Counted from the first letter of the stretch, positions 18,168-27,488 are shown. The stretch: 64,000 bases of DNA from Maribacter sp. (GCA_020629285.1 JAHDDP010000012.1:24956-88955), one strand, 5' to 3'. The notes: generated by a model from the letters alone, not told the origin. Made by a program: numbers and translations.

Positions 18168-19199
18168 TTATTTTAAATCTAAAGCCAATATATAGTCATC
18201 GGCCGTTAAAAACAAACGCTTTTCATTAGCGGTTAATGCACAATTTGAAGTTAAAAGACCTGTTCGTATTTTAGCTATGGGTTTTGCCTCTTTAGTAAAA
18301 ATCCACAAGCCACCTGGTCCTGTGGCAAAAACATAACCTTTGCTATTGGTTTTCATACCATCAGGAAGTCCTTGCTCATTTGGTTTGCCCAAAAGGTGCT
18401 GAACATTATAAAATAGTTTCTTTTCCGCTACCTTGCCAGGAGCCTCTAAACTATATTGATACCATGCACCGCCCACTTTTTCATCTGACACCGCTACGTA
18501 AAGTGTTTTATTATCAGGAGAAAGCGTAATTCCGTTAGGGTAGCTCAACTCTTTATCCAAAAGTAGGAGTTCGCCAGTTTTCAAAAGGCAATAAACACCT
18601 TGAAAATCCAACTGCTTATTCTTATCATCAATTAAATTTTCTAGTCCGTATGGTGGGTCTGTAAAATAGAGATTGCCTTCATCATCGTATATGCCATCAT
18701 TAGGGCTATTCAACCTTTTCCCATCGTATTCACTCACTAGAGAACTGTATTGTGGTTTTGGGTCGTTCAATGATGATTTCATAACACCTACACGTCTTTC
18801 GCCTTGCTGCATTAGAACCAATTGTCCATCTGGGTTCAGTAGTAAGCCGTTAGACCCAGAGCCCTTACCCGTATAATTTTGAACATCATAGCCAGAAGGC
18901 TTTAAATACGTTACAGTATCGTTCTTGTCATTTAATTTATAGACCTTATTCTGCGGAATATCAGAAAACAGAAGATACTGTCCGCTTTCTATCCACAAAG
19001 GTCCCTCTACCCAATCAAAGCCACTCGCCACGATTTGCAAAGAAGATTCAGGATTTAAAATCTGTAACGCTTCTTCATCTAATATTTCAACTGAAAATTT
19101 AGAGGAAACAGTATTTGCCACATCGGTATTCTTAGTTTTTATTTCTTTACAAGAAATTAAAGCAAATAAAATTAGTAGAAACAGACTATTTTTTATCAT
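18168..19199 (-). CDS. SMP-30/gluconolactonase family lipoprotein
   Basis: A 343-residue six-bladed beta-propeller with a lipoprotein signal (lipobox LISC, Cys17), so it is exported. Family motifs are FDWVEGPLW (metal-ligand Glu), RLNSPNDGIYDD and YPNGITLSPDNKTLYVAVSD (Asn/Asp ligands). SMP-30 enzymes hydrolyse sugar lactones to aldonic acids using a divalent metal. It is the last gene of an operon with an MFS importer, a sugar-acid dehydratase, KDG kinase and KDPG aldolase. This suggests that it opens an extracytoplasmic aldonolactone before uptake. Substrate is inferred from context only. Confidence 0.86.
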   Translation of the reverse strand: MIKNSLFLLILFALISCKEIKTKNTDVANTVSSKFSVEILDEEALQILNPESSLQIVASGFDWVEGPLWIESGQYLLFSDIPQNKVYKLNDKNDTVTYLKPSGYDVQNYTGKGSGSNGLLLNPDGQLVLMQQGERRVGVMKSSLNDPKPQYSSLVSEYDGKRLNSPNDGIYDDEGNLYFTDPPYGLENLIDDKNKQLDFQGVYCLLKTGELLLLDKELSYPNGITLSPDNKTLYVAVSDEKVGGAWYQYSLEAPGKVAEKKLFYNVQHLLGKPNEQGLPDGMKTNSKGYVFATGPGGLWIFTKEAKPIAKIRTGLLTSNCALTANEKRLFLTADDYILALDLK

Positions 19200-19200
19200 A

Positions 19201-19833
19201 TCAATGAGCCTTTGCCTTGATTAAAAAATCTTCAGACATTTTTTTAGTCGAGTCAAAATCTATCATGCCTGTTTGTGCATCATTTACTACACAACCATAA
19301 CCAATACCAGATGCACCAGCCTTAAACCAATCTGCAGCGTTATTTGGGTTTATACCACCAACTGCAAAATAGTCTATGTGATCCAAGGGAGCCCTTAATG
19401 CTTTAAAAAAATTAAGACCCATAGCCCCAGCAGGAAAAAGTTTTATCACATCTGCCCCATTTTCATGCGCTATACATACTTCAGAAGGTGTCATGGCACC
19501 CATTAATACAGGTACATTGTGTTCATGACCCAAAGCAATAACATCAACATTTGTATTTGGGGTGACCAAAAACTGCGCTCCTGCAGTAATGGCTTTTTCT
19601 GCAATAGATACATTAATCGCGGTACCAACTCCAATAATTTTGTCAGGGTAAAGTGCACGCGCATTCGTAATTTCTTCTAAAAACCCTGGAGTGTTAGAGG
19701 TAATTTCTAGCACATTTACCCCGGTTTCCAAAACTATCTTGACCACCTTTGAAACATCTGCCTGATTCTTTGTGCGTAAAATGGCGACTATTTTTTCATT
19801 CTTGATTCTAGCTACTATTTCTTTTCTATTCAT
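19201..19833 (-). CDS. eda: KDPG/KHG aldolase (bifunctional 4-hydroxy-2-oxoglutarate / 2-dehydro-3-deoxyphosphogluconate aldolase)
   Basis: A 210-residue class I aldolase. Motifs are VNVLEITSNTPG (catalytic Glu region), GVGTAINV, FLVTPNTN, and the Schiff-base Lys in DVIKLFPAGAMG; FAVGGINPNNAADW is the phosphate-binding segment. It cleaves 2-dehydro-3-deoxy-6-phosphogluconate (or the galactonate epimer) to pyruvate and glyceraldehyde-3-phosphate. Its ATG overlaps the end of the kinase gene by 4 bases (translational coupling), and it is followed after 1 base by the lactonase gene. The sugar epimer used is unclear because the family includes both KDPG and KDPGal aldolases. Confidence 0.9.
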   Translation of the reverse strand: MNRKEIVARIKNEKIVAILRTKNQADVSKVVKIVLETGVNVLEITSNTPGFLEEITNARALYPDKIIGVGTAINVSIAEKAITAGAQFLVTPNTNVDVIALGHEHNVPVLMGAMTPSEVCIAHENGADVIKLFPAGAMGLNFFKALRAPLDHIDYFAVGGINPNNAADWFKAGASGIGYGCVVNDAQTGMIDFDSTKKMSEDFLIKAKAH

Positions 19834-20837
19834 CGTAAAACGTGTCCGGAAATATTACCTTCCATTATTGATTTAATTTCATTTTCTGAACTTGTGTGCT
19901 GATCTCCCTTTATCGTATGCTTCAATGCAAAAGCCGCAGTGGAGAAATCTATAATTTGTTGATTAGCATAACCTTTATCAATACTATGTAAACACGCCGC
20001 AGCAAAGGCATCTCCAGTACCAAAGCGATCGGTTATTTTAACTTTTATCGCCTTTGAGACCGATAAATCATTATCATTTAAAAACACACCCGAAAGCTCA
20101 TTTTCGCTCGCAGAACTATGATCTCTAATGGTAAAAGCCAATTGTTCAACACCAAACTCTTTTTTCGCTTTTTTAATAGCTTCTATAGTCTTTTCTTCAG
20201 CACTATCACCACTAAAATTCATTTCATATACATCTTTTAGAACACCTGCATTACCAAAGAGCAAATCGGTATTTTCAAGAATTTTATTGAATATGACCTG
20301 TGCATCTTTATTAGAATTCCATAAAGACCTTCTATAATTCATGTCAAAAGCAACTTTTACTCCCATTTCATTGGCTGTTTTTGCAGCGTTTATAGTCTCT
20401 AAAGCACATTGCTCACTAAGAACAGGAGTTATGCCAGAAAGGAAGAGCCATTTTTTATTCTTGAGGATTTCTTTCCATTTAAACTCCCCTTCCACAATTG
20501 TGCTAATGGCGGAGTCTGCCCTATCATAAATAACACTTGATGGTCTAATAGAGTCGCCAATCTCGATAAAATAGGTTCCAATTCTTTTACCGCCACGGAC
20601 AACAAAATTTGTTTGGACACCAAAACCCTGTAAATTTCTAACCGCAGCATCACCCAATTGATTGGCGGGTAGCTTGGAAACGAAATCAACATTGTTATTT
20701 AAAACACCTAAAGCGCTAGCCACATTAGACTCAGAACCGGCATAATTGACATTAAAATTGTTGGAAGAATTTATTTTCTGTCCGTGGTCGTTGGGCGTTA
20801 ACCGCAACATTATTTCTCCAAAAGTTATAAAGCTCAT
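19830..20837 (-). CDS. kdgK: PfkB family sugar kinase, probable 2-dehydro-3-deoxygluconokinase
   Basis: A 335-residue ribokinase-fold kinase. The N-terminal GEIMLRLTPND and the glycine-rich YAGSESNVASALGVL bind the sugar; the C-terminal DRFGTGDAFAAA supplies the catalytic Asp and anion hole of PfkB enzymes. By homology and by position between a sugar-acid dehydratase and a KDPG aldolase it should phosphorylate 2-keto-3-deoxy-gluconate or -galactonate. It starts 4 bases after the dehydratase gene ends and overlaps the aldolase start by 4 bases. Specificity towards KDG or KDGal is not decidable here. Confidence 0.88.
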   Translation of the reverse strand: MSFITFGEIMLRLTPNDHGQKINSSNNFNVNYAGSESNVASALGVLNNNVDFVSKLPANQLGDAAVRNLQGFGVQTNFVVRGGKRIGTYFIEIGDSIRPSSVIYDRADSAISTIVEGEFKWKEILKNKKWLFLSGITPVLSEQCALETINAAKTANEMGVKVAFDMNYRRSLWNSNKDAQVIFNKILENTDLLFGNAGVLKDVYEMNFSGDSAEEKTIEAIKKAKKEFGVEQLAFTIRDHSSASENELSGVFLNDNDLSVSKAIKVKITDRFGTGDAFAAACLHSIDKGYANQQIIDFSTAAFALKHTIKGDQHTSSENEIKSIMEGNISGHVLR

Positions 20838-20841
20838 ATGT

Positions 20842-22002
20842 TTACCAATTTGTTAATGACCCGTCATTTCTTCTTAATGTAGGAATATCTACAGGTATAA
20901 ATTCTTTAGAAAGTGCCAATTCTTCATTAAAATCGACACCAAGGCCAGGTAAATCAGACACCTTGTAGCGAGGTCCTTCAAGCATAGGTTGCACAGGATA
21001 AAATTCAGTTGCATTTGTGCCCATTTGTTGAGCAGGTGTATTTATTTCCTCCAACCAACTAAAATTAGGGCACGAAGCCGCTAGTTGTATAGTAGCAGCG
21101 GTACATATAGGCCCTAATGGATTATGCGGCATTAAATCTATGTAATGGGTTTCTGCCATTGCAGCTACCTTTTTTGCCTCTGTTAAACCTCCAACGTTAC
21201 AGACATCTATACGTGCAAACTGCATTATATTTTTTTCAATAAAGGGCATAAACTGCCATTTGCTCGAAAACTCTTCGCCTATTGCAAAGGGTACGTCTAT
21301 CATTTGGCGCAGGCTTTTGTAAGCTTCTGGGTTTTCGTCTCTAATAGGTTCTTCAATAAAGTCCAGAGTACCTTTTGGCATTCTTTGAATAAACGAATAG
21401 GTTTCTGGTATAGAAAGTCTTGTATGGTAATCAATACCCATTGTAATTTCTGATCCGATTTCCTTTCGTAAAGTAGTAACCCAATCAGCTAGAAGTGCTA
21501 TGGAAACCCTAGGTTCAAAAATACCTGGTTCTTTCTGTGATTCAAACTCCGCCGGAGCCAAACGCAACATTTTCCATCCCTCTTTTATCAAAGTTCTAGA
21601 ATAGTCTAACAGTTCTTCTTTAGTTGCAAAACGAACCGAGGCAAAACACTCCACATAATCACGTTGCTTACCACCTAAAAGATCATAAATGGGCACATTC
21701 AACACTTTACTTTTAACATCATGAAGTGCAATATCAATTGCAGAAATGGCGGCCGTTAAAACACGACCTCCCTCAAAATATTGCCCACGGTACATTTCTT
21801 GCCACAACGCACCAATTTGCCTTGGGTCTCTACCTACTAAAAATGTTTTAAAATGCTGAATGGCACCAACAACGGCAAGCTCTCTTCCTGAAAGTCCAGA
21901 TGCGCCCCAACCAAGAATATTTTCATCGGTTTCAACTTTAATTACCAGCTGTATACCGGCACCTACATTAATAGGGAATGTTTTAATATCAATAATTTTC
22001 AT
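20842..22002 (-). CDS. Enolase-superfamily sugar-acid dehydratase (mandelate racemase/muconate lactonizing type)
   Basis: A 386-residue enolase-superfamily protein. The capping domain carries LSGRELAV and a YRGQYFEGGRVLTAAISAID-type segment. The barrel ligands are Asp in MGIDYHTR, Glu in FIEEPIRDE and Glu in AIGEEFSS; LMPHNPLGP supplies the His characteristic of galactonate or mannonate dehydratase-like members. Such enzymes dehydrate aldonic acids to 2-keto-3-deoxy acids. The downstream kinase and aldolase fit this. Anhydrogalactonate cycloisomerases of marine agar/carrageenan degraders are in the same superfamily and remain an alternative. It is 13 bases after the MFS gene. Confidence 0.82.
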   Translation of the reverse strand: MKIIDIKTFPINVGAGIQLVIKVETDENILGWGASGLSGRELAVVGAIQHFKTFLVGRDPRQIGALWQEMYRGQYFEGGRVLTAAISAIDIALHDVKSKVLNVPIYDLLGGKQRDYVECFASVRFATKEELLDYSRTLIKEGWKMLRLAPAEFESQKEPGIFEPRVSIALLADWVTTLRKEIGSEITMGIDYHTRLSIPETYSFIQRMPKGTLDFIEEPIRDENPEAYKSLRQMIDVPFAIGEEFSSKWQFMPFIEKNIMQFARIDVCNVGGLTEAKKVAAMAETHYIDLMPHNPLGPICTAATIQLAASCPNFSWLEEINTPAQQMGTNATEFYPVQPMLEGPRYKVSDLPGLGVDFNEELALSKEFIPVDIPTLRRNDGSLTNW

Positions 22003-22015
22003 CGTATAAATTCAT

Positions 22016-23305
22016 TTAAGATTTTGGCACAATCCTTTCGACCTTGCCAATAACAAAAGTGTAGCAGAAGAATCCTAAAAAAGCAACTCCTCCAATAAAA
22101 AACAAAGCAGGCTTAAAGTCCCCATCCTTCACTAAATAACCAATAACAACAGGCACAACGACTGCAGAAAGTCCACCAATAAAATTGAACGCTCCGCCCG
22201 TAAGCCCTATTAAATTTTTAGGCGCCATTAACGAAACGAACACCCATGCAATACTAGCCAAGCCATTACCAAAGAAAGCGATGGCCAAAAACAAAATAAC
22301 CAACGTATTGTCTTCCGTATAATTGGCACCAATAATTGCGGTGGATAACAACATACCTATAACAATTGGACCTTTTCTAGCAATTTCATTACTATATCCT
22401 TTCTTTACTAAATAATCTGAACTAAACCCTGAAAGTAGAATCCCTGCAAATGCAGCCAAAAATGGTATAGAAGCCAAAAAGCCCGATTGTAAAAAGTCTA
22501 GACCTCTATATTTCACTAAATATGTAGGGAACCAGGTAAGAAAAAAGATAGCGGTGGCACCCAAACAAAATTGACCTATATAAATACCCCATAGCTTTCT
22601 GTATTTGAAAACCTGCAGCAAATCTGACATTTCAAATTTCTCTTTCGGCTCTTTCTCTATATCCGATTTTAAATTAATAAGTCCGCCACCTTCGGCTATA
22701 TGTTTTAATTCCTTTGAACTTATCGTTTTGTGATCCTTTGGATCTCTATAAAAAAGATACCATACCAATGCCCAAACCAAACCTATGATACCACTTACAA
22801 TAAACAAGCCTCTCCATCCCATTTCAGATTGAATCCAAGTTAAAACCGGAGTCAAGAAAGCTAAGCCTAAATATTGACCAGAAGTATAGACCGCAATTGC
22901 CGAAGCTCTTTCATTATCAGGAAACCAACGAGTAACGATTAAATTATTGATAGGATAAGAGGGTGCCTCAAAAATACCAATACTTGCCCTTAACCCTATT
23001 AATAATAAAAATGAGTTGGCGGCACCTTGTATAAGCGTGGCAATAGACCAAAATGCCATAAGAACGGGATATAACAATCGCGTTTTTATTTTATCTGCCA
23101 TAATACCGCCAGGTATTTGTAAAATAGCATATGTCCACGCAAATGCAGAAAAAATATACCCCATTTGAACAGTACTTAAGTCCAACTCATCACTAAGTGC
23201 AAAAGCGGCTACTGAAATATTGCTACGATCTAAATAATTTATAACTACGGTAAAGAATACCATAGCCAGAATGTTATATCGCTTTTTTGTATTTTTTTCT
23301 ATCAT
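22016..23305 (-). CDS. MFS transporter, anion:cation symporter type (sugar-acid importer)
   Basis: A 429-residue major facilitator with 12 predicted transmembrane helices. The first helix motif NYLDRSNISVAAFAL and the loop GGIMADKIKTR are characteristic of the ACS subfamily (hexuronate, galactonate and glucarate transporters). It is the first gene of the five-gene catabolic operon, so the cargo is probably the aldonate or uronate used by the dehydratase. It is preceded by a 473-base gap shared with the divergent leuC. No regulator gene lies beside the operon. Confidence 0.87.
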   Translation of the reverse strand: MIEKNTKKRYNILAMVFFTVVINYLDRSNISVAAFALSDELDLSTVQMGYIFSAFAWTYAILQIPGGIMADKIKTRLLYPVLMAFWSIATLIQGAANSFLLLIGLRASIGIFEAPSYPINNLIVTRWFPDNERASAIAVYTSGQYLGLAFLTPVLTWIQSEMGWRGLFIVSGIIGLVWALVWYLFYRDPKDHKTISSKELKHIAEGGGLINLKSDIEKEPKEKFEMSDLLQVFKYRKLWGIYIGQFCLGATAIFFLTWFPTYLVKYRGLDFLQSGFLASIPFLAAFAGILLSGFSSDYLVKKGYSNEIARKGPIVIGMLLSTAIIGANYTEDNTLVILFLAIAFFGNGLASIAWVFVSLMAPKNLIGLTGGAFNFIGGLSAVVVPVVIGYLVKDGDFKPALFFIGGVAFLGFFCYTFVIGKVERIVPKS

Positions 23306-23625
23306 TTATTGAATTTTAATCATTTGATATTACGAATAATGACTTTAATGCAAGCTTTGACCATTATGCTATCATCACATTTTTTTGAATAATTTAATCT
23401 AAACTTATCGCCAATAGACTATAGAAAATCAAATTATAATATGGACATGTAAAAATTACCACATAATAAGATGAAGAAATATTAAAATGCATAGACAACG
23501 AAAGCACATGACCAATTAAAACTACACATTAACTAGACAATGTTAAAATTATTGACAATATGATCAACCAAAGGAAAGAATTGAGTTTTTATCAGTAGTA
23601 AATGTGTTTTTCAAAATATTTAAAC

Positions 23626-23641
23626 AGGTAATCGATTGACT
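23626..23641. promoter_or_regulatory. Candidate operator palindrome AG..AATCGATT..CT
   Basis: The 16-base sequence is symmetric at 12 positions around a perfect AATCGATT core, similar in style to LacI-family operators. It is 138 bases before leuC and about 320 bases before the MFS gene. A single copy and no linked regulator make it tentative. Confidence 0.25.
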
Positions 23642-23748
23642 TCCAGAAATTTTATATCGTCCTTAAAAATTCATTAAAATATCACAACTTTCCCGTTGAA
23701 CATCGTAATTTTCAAGAGTGTTAATTTCTAAAAAGCCCTTGTTTTTAA

Positions 23749-23756
23749 TAGATTTG
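23749..23756 (+). promoter_or_regulatory. Candidate -7 promoter element of the leucine operon
   Basis: TAGATTTG fits TAnnTTTG and is 22 bases before the leuC ATG, giving a leader of only about 15 bases. That leaves no room for an attenuator or leader peptide. No TTG lies at the ideal -33 position. Confidence 0.45.
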
Positions 23757-23778
23757 TCGTACTTACATTAGAAAGAAT

Positions 23779-25191
23779 ATGAGCGCAACAAAAACATTAT
23801 TTGACAAAGTGTGGGATTCCCACGTAGTACATAAAATACAAGATGGTCCAGATGTACTGTTCATTGACAGACACATGGTTCATGAAGTAACAAGTCCTGT
23901 TGCTTTTCTAGGTATTAAGAACAGAAATATACCTGTGATGCACCCTGAAAAAACTTTTGCAACAGCTGACCATAACACTCCTACTATTAACCAACATTTA
24001 CCGGTTGCAGATCCACTTTCAGCAAACCAGTTAAGAATGTTAGAAGAAAATGCCAATGAATATGGTATTTCTTATTGGGGATTAGGACATGCAAAAAATG
24101 GTATTGTACACGTTGTAGGACCTGAATATGGTATTACCCAACCAGGTGCTACTATTGTTTGTGGAGATTCACATACTTCTACACATGGTGCTTTTGGCGC
24201 TATAGCTTTTGGTATTGGTACTTCTGAAGTTGAGATGGTATTGGCTACACAATGTATTATGCAGCCTAAGCCAAAGAGAATGCGTATCAATATTAACGGT
24301 AAAATGAGCAAAGGGGTGACTCCTAAAGATGTTGCTCTATTTATCATCTCTCAATTAACCACTTCTGGAGCAACAGGATACTTTGTTGAGTATGCAGGTG
24401 AAATCTTTAGAGAGATGAGTATGGAAGGTCGTATGACGGTTTGTAACCTAAGTATAGAAATGGGTGCCCGTGGTGGTATGATAGCTCCTGATGAAAAAAC
24501 ATTTGAATATGTAAAAGGGCGTGAGTTTACTCCAAAAGGTGCAGATTGGGATAAAGCAATGGCATATTGGGAAACCTTATATACAGATGAAGACGCCATT
24601 TTTGATAAGGAATTGACTTTTGACGGTTCGCTTATTGAACCTATGATCACCTATGGTACCAACCCTGGTATGGGAATGGGAATTTCTAATGACATACCTA
24701 TGGCAGATGCTGTACAAGGTGGTGCTACTACATATCAAAAATCATTGAAGTATATGGATTTCAATGAAGGTGATAGCATGATGGGTAAACCAATTGATTT
24801 TGTTTTTCTTGGAAGTTGTACCAATGGTCGTATTGAAGATTTTAGAGCATTTGCCTCTATTGTAAAAGGAAGAAAGAAAGCTGACAATGTTACGGCATGG
24901 TTGGTGCCGGGATCACATAAGGTTGAATCAGCTATAAAAGAAGAAGGAATCCTTGATATTTTAACTGAATCTGGCTTTGAGCTTCGTGAGCCTGGTTGTT
25001 CTGCTTGTTTAGCAATGAACGATGATAAGGTACCGGCCGGTAAATTAGCGGTAAGTACATCGAACAGAAACTTTGAAGGAAGACAAGGGCCTGGTTCTAG
25101 AACCTTATTGGCTAGTCCGTTAGTTGCTGCTGCAGCTGCCGTTACCGGTAAAGTAACCGACCCAAGAGAATTAATGGTAGAACTTGTGTAA
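23779..25191 (+). CDS. leuC: 3-isopropylmalate dehydratase large subunit
   Basis: A 470-residue aconitase-family subunit. Substrate and cluster motifs are [29 protein letters not shown] (first cluster Cys) and GCSACLAMN (second and third Cys), which hold the [4Fe-4S] cluster. With LeuD it isomerises 2- to 3-isopropylmalate in leucine biosynthesis. It is the first gene of the leu operon. A 99-base gap before leuD contains an imperfect inverted repeat. Confidence 0.96.
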   Translation: MSATKTLFDKVWDSHVVHKIQDGPDVLFIDRHMVHEVTSPVAFLGIKNRNIPVMHPEKTFATADHNTPTINQHLPVADPLSANQLRMLEENANEYGISYWGLGHAKNGIVHVVGPEYGITQPGATIVCGDSHTSTHGAFGAIAFGIGTSEVEMVLATQCIMQPKPKRMRININGKMSKGVTPKDVALFIISQLTTSGATGYFVEYAGEIFREMSMEGRMTVCNLSIEMGARGGMIAPDEKTFEYVKGREFTPKGADWDKAMAYWETLYTDEDAIFDKELTFDGSLIEPMITYGTNPGMGMGISNDIPMADAVQGGATTYQKSLKYMDFNEGDSMMGKPIDFVFLGSCTNGRIEDFRAFASIVKGRKKADNVTAWLVPGSHKVESAIKEEGILDILTESGFELREPGCSACLAMNDDKVPAGKLAVSTSNRNFEGRQGPGSRTLLASPLVAAAAAVTGKVTDPRELMVELV

Positions 25192-25205
25192 CAAGTTTGC
25201 CTTTC

Positions 25206-25284
25206 GCTATTAGCCGCTGGCTTTTAGCACAGTAACAATTATAATAATACAAGCTAATGGCAAAACGCCAGAAGCAAAAAGCTA
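25206..25284. repeat. Imperfect inverted repeat in the leuC-leuD gap
   Basis: The left arm (25206-25228) contains TAGCCGCTGGCTTTTAGC. The right arm (25252-25284), read on the opposite strand, contains TTGCTTCTGGCGTTTTGC, so both share the CTGGC...TTTT.GC pattern. The arms are separated by AT-rich sequence. This GC-richer block is unlike other gaps in the window except those around the four-helix-bundle gene. Confidence 0.5.
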
Positions 25285-25290
25285 TAAAAA

Positions 25291-25887
25291 ATGGCATACG
25301 ATAAATTCGACATATTAACTTCAACTGCGGTTCCTTTACCAATAGAAAACGTAGATACAGATCAAATCATACCTGCACGATTTTTAAAGGCAACTGAGCG
25401 TGTTGGTTTTGGTGATAACCTATTTAGAGATTGGCGTTACAATCAAGACAATACCTTGAAAGAAGATTTTGTTTTGAACCAAGATAAATTCAGCGGAAAA
25501 ATATTAGTAGGTGGTAAAAACTTTGGCTCAGGATCATCTCGTGAGCATGCTGCTTGGGCCGTTTATGATTACGGTTTTAGATGTGTAGTTTCAAGTTTCT
25601 TCGCAGATATCTTTAGAGGTAACTGTTTAAATATTGGTGTATTACCAGTACAAGTAAGTGCTGCATTTTTACAGAAAATATTTGATGCTGTTGATGCCGA
25701 CCCTTCAACTGAGTTGGAAATTAATCTTCAAGAGCAAAAGATAACCTTATTGCCTACCGGTGAAAGTGAGTCTTTTGACATCAACGATTACAAGAAAAAC
25801 AATATGCTTAACGGTTTTGATGATATCGACTACTTGTTGAACATCAAAAAAGATATTGAGACCTTTGCAGAGAACACTCCGCTTTAA
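25291..25887 (+). CDS. leuD: 3-isopropylmalate dehydratase small subunit
   Basis: A 198-residue swivelling domain that completes isopropylmalate isomerase with LeuC. The typical N-terminus LPIENVDTDQIIPARFLKA and the active-site loop GKNFGSGSSREHAAWA are present. Length is standard for the bacterial small subunit. Second gene of the leu operon. Confidence 0.95.
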   Translation: MAYDKFDILTSTAVPLPIENVDTDQIIPARFLKATERVGFGDNLFRDWRYNQDNTLKEDFVLNQDKFSGKILVGGKNFGSGSSREHAAWAVYDYGFRCVVSSFFADIFRGNCLNIGVLPVQVSAAFLQKIFDAVDADPSTELEINLQEQKITLLPTGESESFDINDYKKNNMLNGFDDIDYLLNIKKDIETFAENTPL

Positions 25888-25932
25888 TCTCAAATATCAG
25901 AACAATACAGAGCACTTACGTTAACTAACCCT

Positions 25933-25961
25933 ATGCCATTTTTAGAATTTAAAAATGGCAT
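25933..25961 (+). promoter_or_regulatory. Perfect 11-bp hairpin just upstream of leuA
   Basis: ATGCCATTTTT and AAAAATGGCAT form a perfect stem with a seven-base loop, ending 9 bases before the leuA ATG. There is no T-run after it, so it is not a classical terminator. It may mask the leuA ribosome-binding region or act as a processing site. The 3' arm repeats the 11 bases that span the leuD start codon (25287-25297). Confidence 0.5.
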
Positions 25962-25970
25962 TTAGAACAC

Positions 25971-27488
25971 ATGAAAAAAAGAAAGTTAGAAATAATGGAT
26001 ACCACCCTTAGGGATGGCGAGCAAACCTCGGGCGTATCCTTTTCTGCATCGGAAAAACTAACCTTGGCAAAGTTGCTTTTAGAAGAACTAAAAGTAGACC
26101 GAATTGAAATTGCATCTGCTCGTGTTTCTGATGGAGAGCTAGATGCTGTTCAAAAAATTACAGAATGGGCGGGCGAAAAAGGTTATTTAGAACGTGTAGA
26201 AGTACTAACTTTCGTTGACGGCGGTATTTCCTTGGATTGGATGCAGAAATCTGGAGCTATTTCTCAAAATTTGCTGACCAAAGGTTCCATGAACCATTTA
26301 AAGTATCAGTTAAAGAAAACTCCCGAGCAACATTTTTCTGAAATAGCTGATATTTTCAAACAAGCTACAGAAAGAGGTATTATCAATAATATCTATTTAG
26401 AGGATTGGAGTAACGGAATGCGAAATTCCAAAGCATATGTATTTGAGTTTCTAGATTTTCTATCCACTCAGAATGTAAAAAGAATATTACTACCAGATAC
26501 ATTAGGCATTTTAACGCACACCGAAACATATGCGTATTTGTCTGAGATAGTGGAAAAATATCCAAGTTTACATTTCGATTTTCATGGTCATAATGATTAT
26601 GATTTGGGTGTTGCTAATATTATGGAAGCTGTAAAAGCTGGCTGCCATGGTTTACACCTTACTGTAAACGGAATGGGAGAAAGAGCCGGTAACGCACCTA
26701 TGGCAAGTGCCGTAGCAGTTATTAATGACTTTCTACCAGAGGTTGAAATTAATGTAAACGAGACATCATTATATAAAGTAAGTAAACTGGTATCTGCCTT
26801 TACAGGGTTTACCATACCAGCGAACAAACCTATTGTAGGGGATAATGTATTTACCCAAACCGCTGGTATACATGCAGATGGCGACAGCAAAAATAATTTA
26901 TATTTCAGTGACCTAATGCCAGAACGTTTTGGTAGAAAACGTAAATATGCATTAGGTAAAATGTCTGGTAAAGCCAACATACAGAAAAACCTGCAGGAAC
27001 TTGGTTTAACTTTAAACAATGAGGAGTTAAAAAAAGTTACTGAACGTATTATTGAATTAGGAGATAAAAAAGAACGTGTTACTAAAGATGATCTTCCTTT
27101 TATTATTTCCGATGTTTTAGATACTGCAGATTATAAACAGAAAGTATTTATAAAATCATATGTACTTACCCATGCTATGGGATTAATGCCTTCCACTACC
27201 CTATCTGTTGAAATTGATGGAAAAGTGATTGAAGCACATGCACAAGGAGACGGGCAATATGATGCATTTATGAATGCATTAAAAAAAGTATATATAGCCA
27301 AGAAAATTGCATTACCAAAATTGACGGATTATGCAGTAAGAATACCTCCAGGAAGTACTTCTGATGCTTTATGCGAAACGGTTATTACTTGGGAATTGGA
27401 TGGAAAAGAATTTACATCAAGAGGTTTAGATTCTGACCAAACGGTTAGTGCGATTAAAGCTACCGAAAAAATGTTGAATATAATTTAG
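25971..27488 (+). CDS. leuA: Alpha-isopropylmalate synthase-type enzyme (2-isopropylmalate/homocitrate synthase family)
   Basis: A 505-residue DRE-TIM metallolyase. DTTLRDGEQ is at residues 10-18; DFHGHNDYDLG supplies the metal-binding His-x-His; NGMGERAGNAP follows. A C-terminal LeuA-type allosteric domain occupies about residues 390-505. It condenses acetyl-CoA with a 2-oxoacid; in this operon the expected substrate is 2-oxoisovalerate for leucine. Bacteroidetes often have a second LeuA, and some relatives make citramalate. Because threonine deaminase is also encoded nearby, a citramalate route to isoleucine is not required here. The symbol is therefore by context. Confidence 0.85.
   Translation: MKKRKLEIMDTTLRDGEQTSGVSFSASEKLTLAKLLLEELKVDRIEIASARVSDGELDAVQKITEWAGEKGYLERVEVLTFVDGGISLDWMQKSGAISQNLLTKGSMNHLKYQLKKTPEQHFSEIADIFKQATERGIINNIYLEDWSNGMRNSKAYVFEFLDFLSTQNVKRILLPDTLGILTHTETYAYLSEIVEKYPSLHFDFHGHNDYDLGVANIMEAVKAGCHGLHLTVNGMGERAGNAPMASAVAVINDFLPEVEINVNETSLYKVSKLVSAFTGFTIPANKPIVGDNVFTQTAGIHADGDSKNNLYFSDLMPERFGRKRKYALGKMSGKANIQKNLQELGLTLNNEELKKVTERIIELGDKKERVTKDDLPFIISDVLDTADYKQKVFIKSYVLTHAMGLMPSTTLSVEIDGKVIEAHAQGDGQYDAFMNALKKVYIAKKIALPKLTDYAVRIPPGSTSDALCETVITWELDGKEFTSRGLDSDQTVSAIKATEKMLNII

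Larger units (their letters stand above)
23306..23778. other. 473-base divergent intergenic region between the sugar-acid operon and leuC
   Basis: AT-rich with no credible coding sequence on either strand. It must carry the promoters of the MFS operon (leftward) and the leucine operon (rightward). I see one candidate leuC -7 box (23749) and one palindrome centred on AATCGATT (23626); nothing else stands out. Confidence 0.7.

Noticed and set aside
26597..27019. A 140-codon minus-strand frame inside leuA
   Set aside because: It is a shadow of the conserved leuA frame and contains no recognisable motif.
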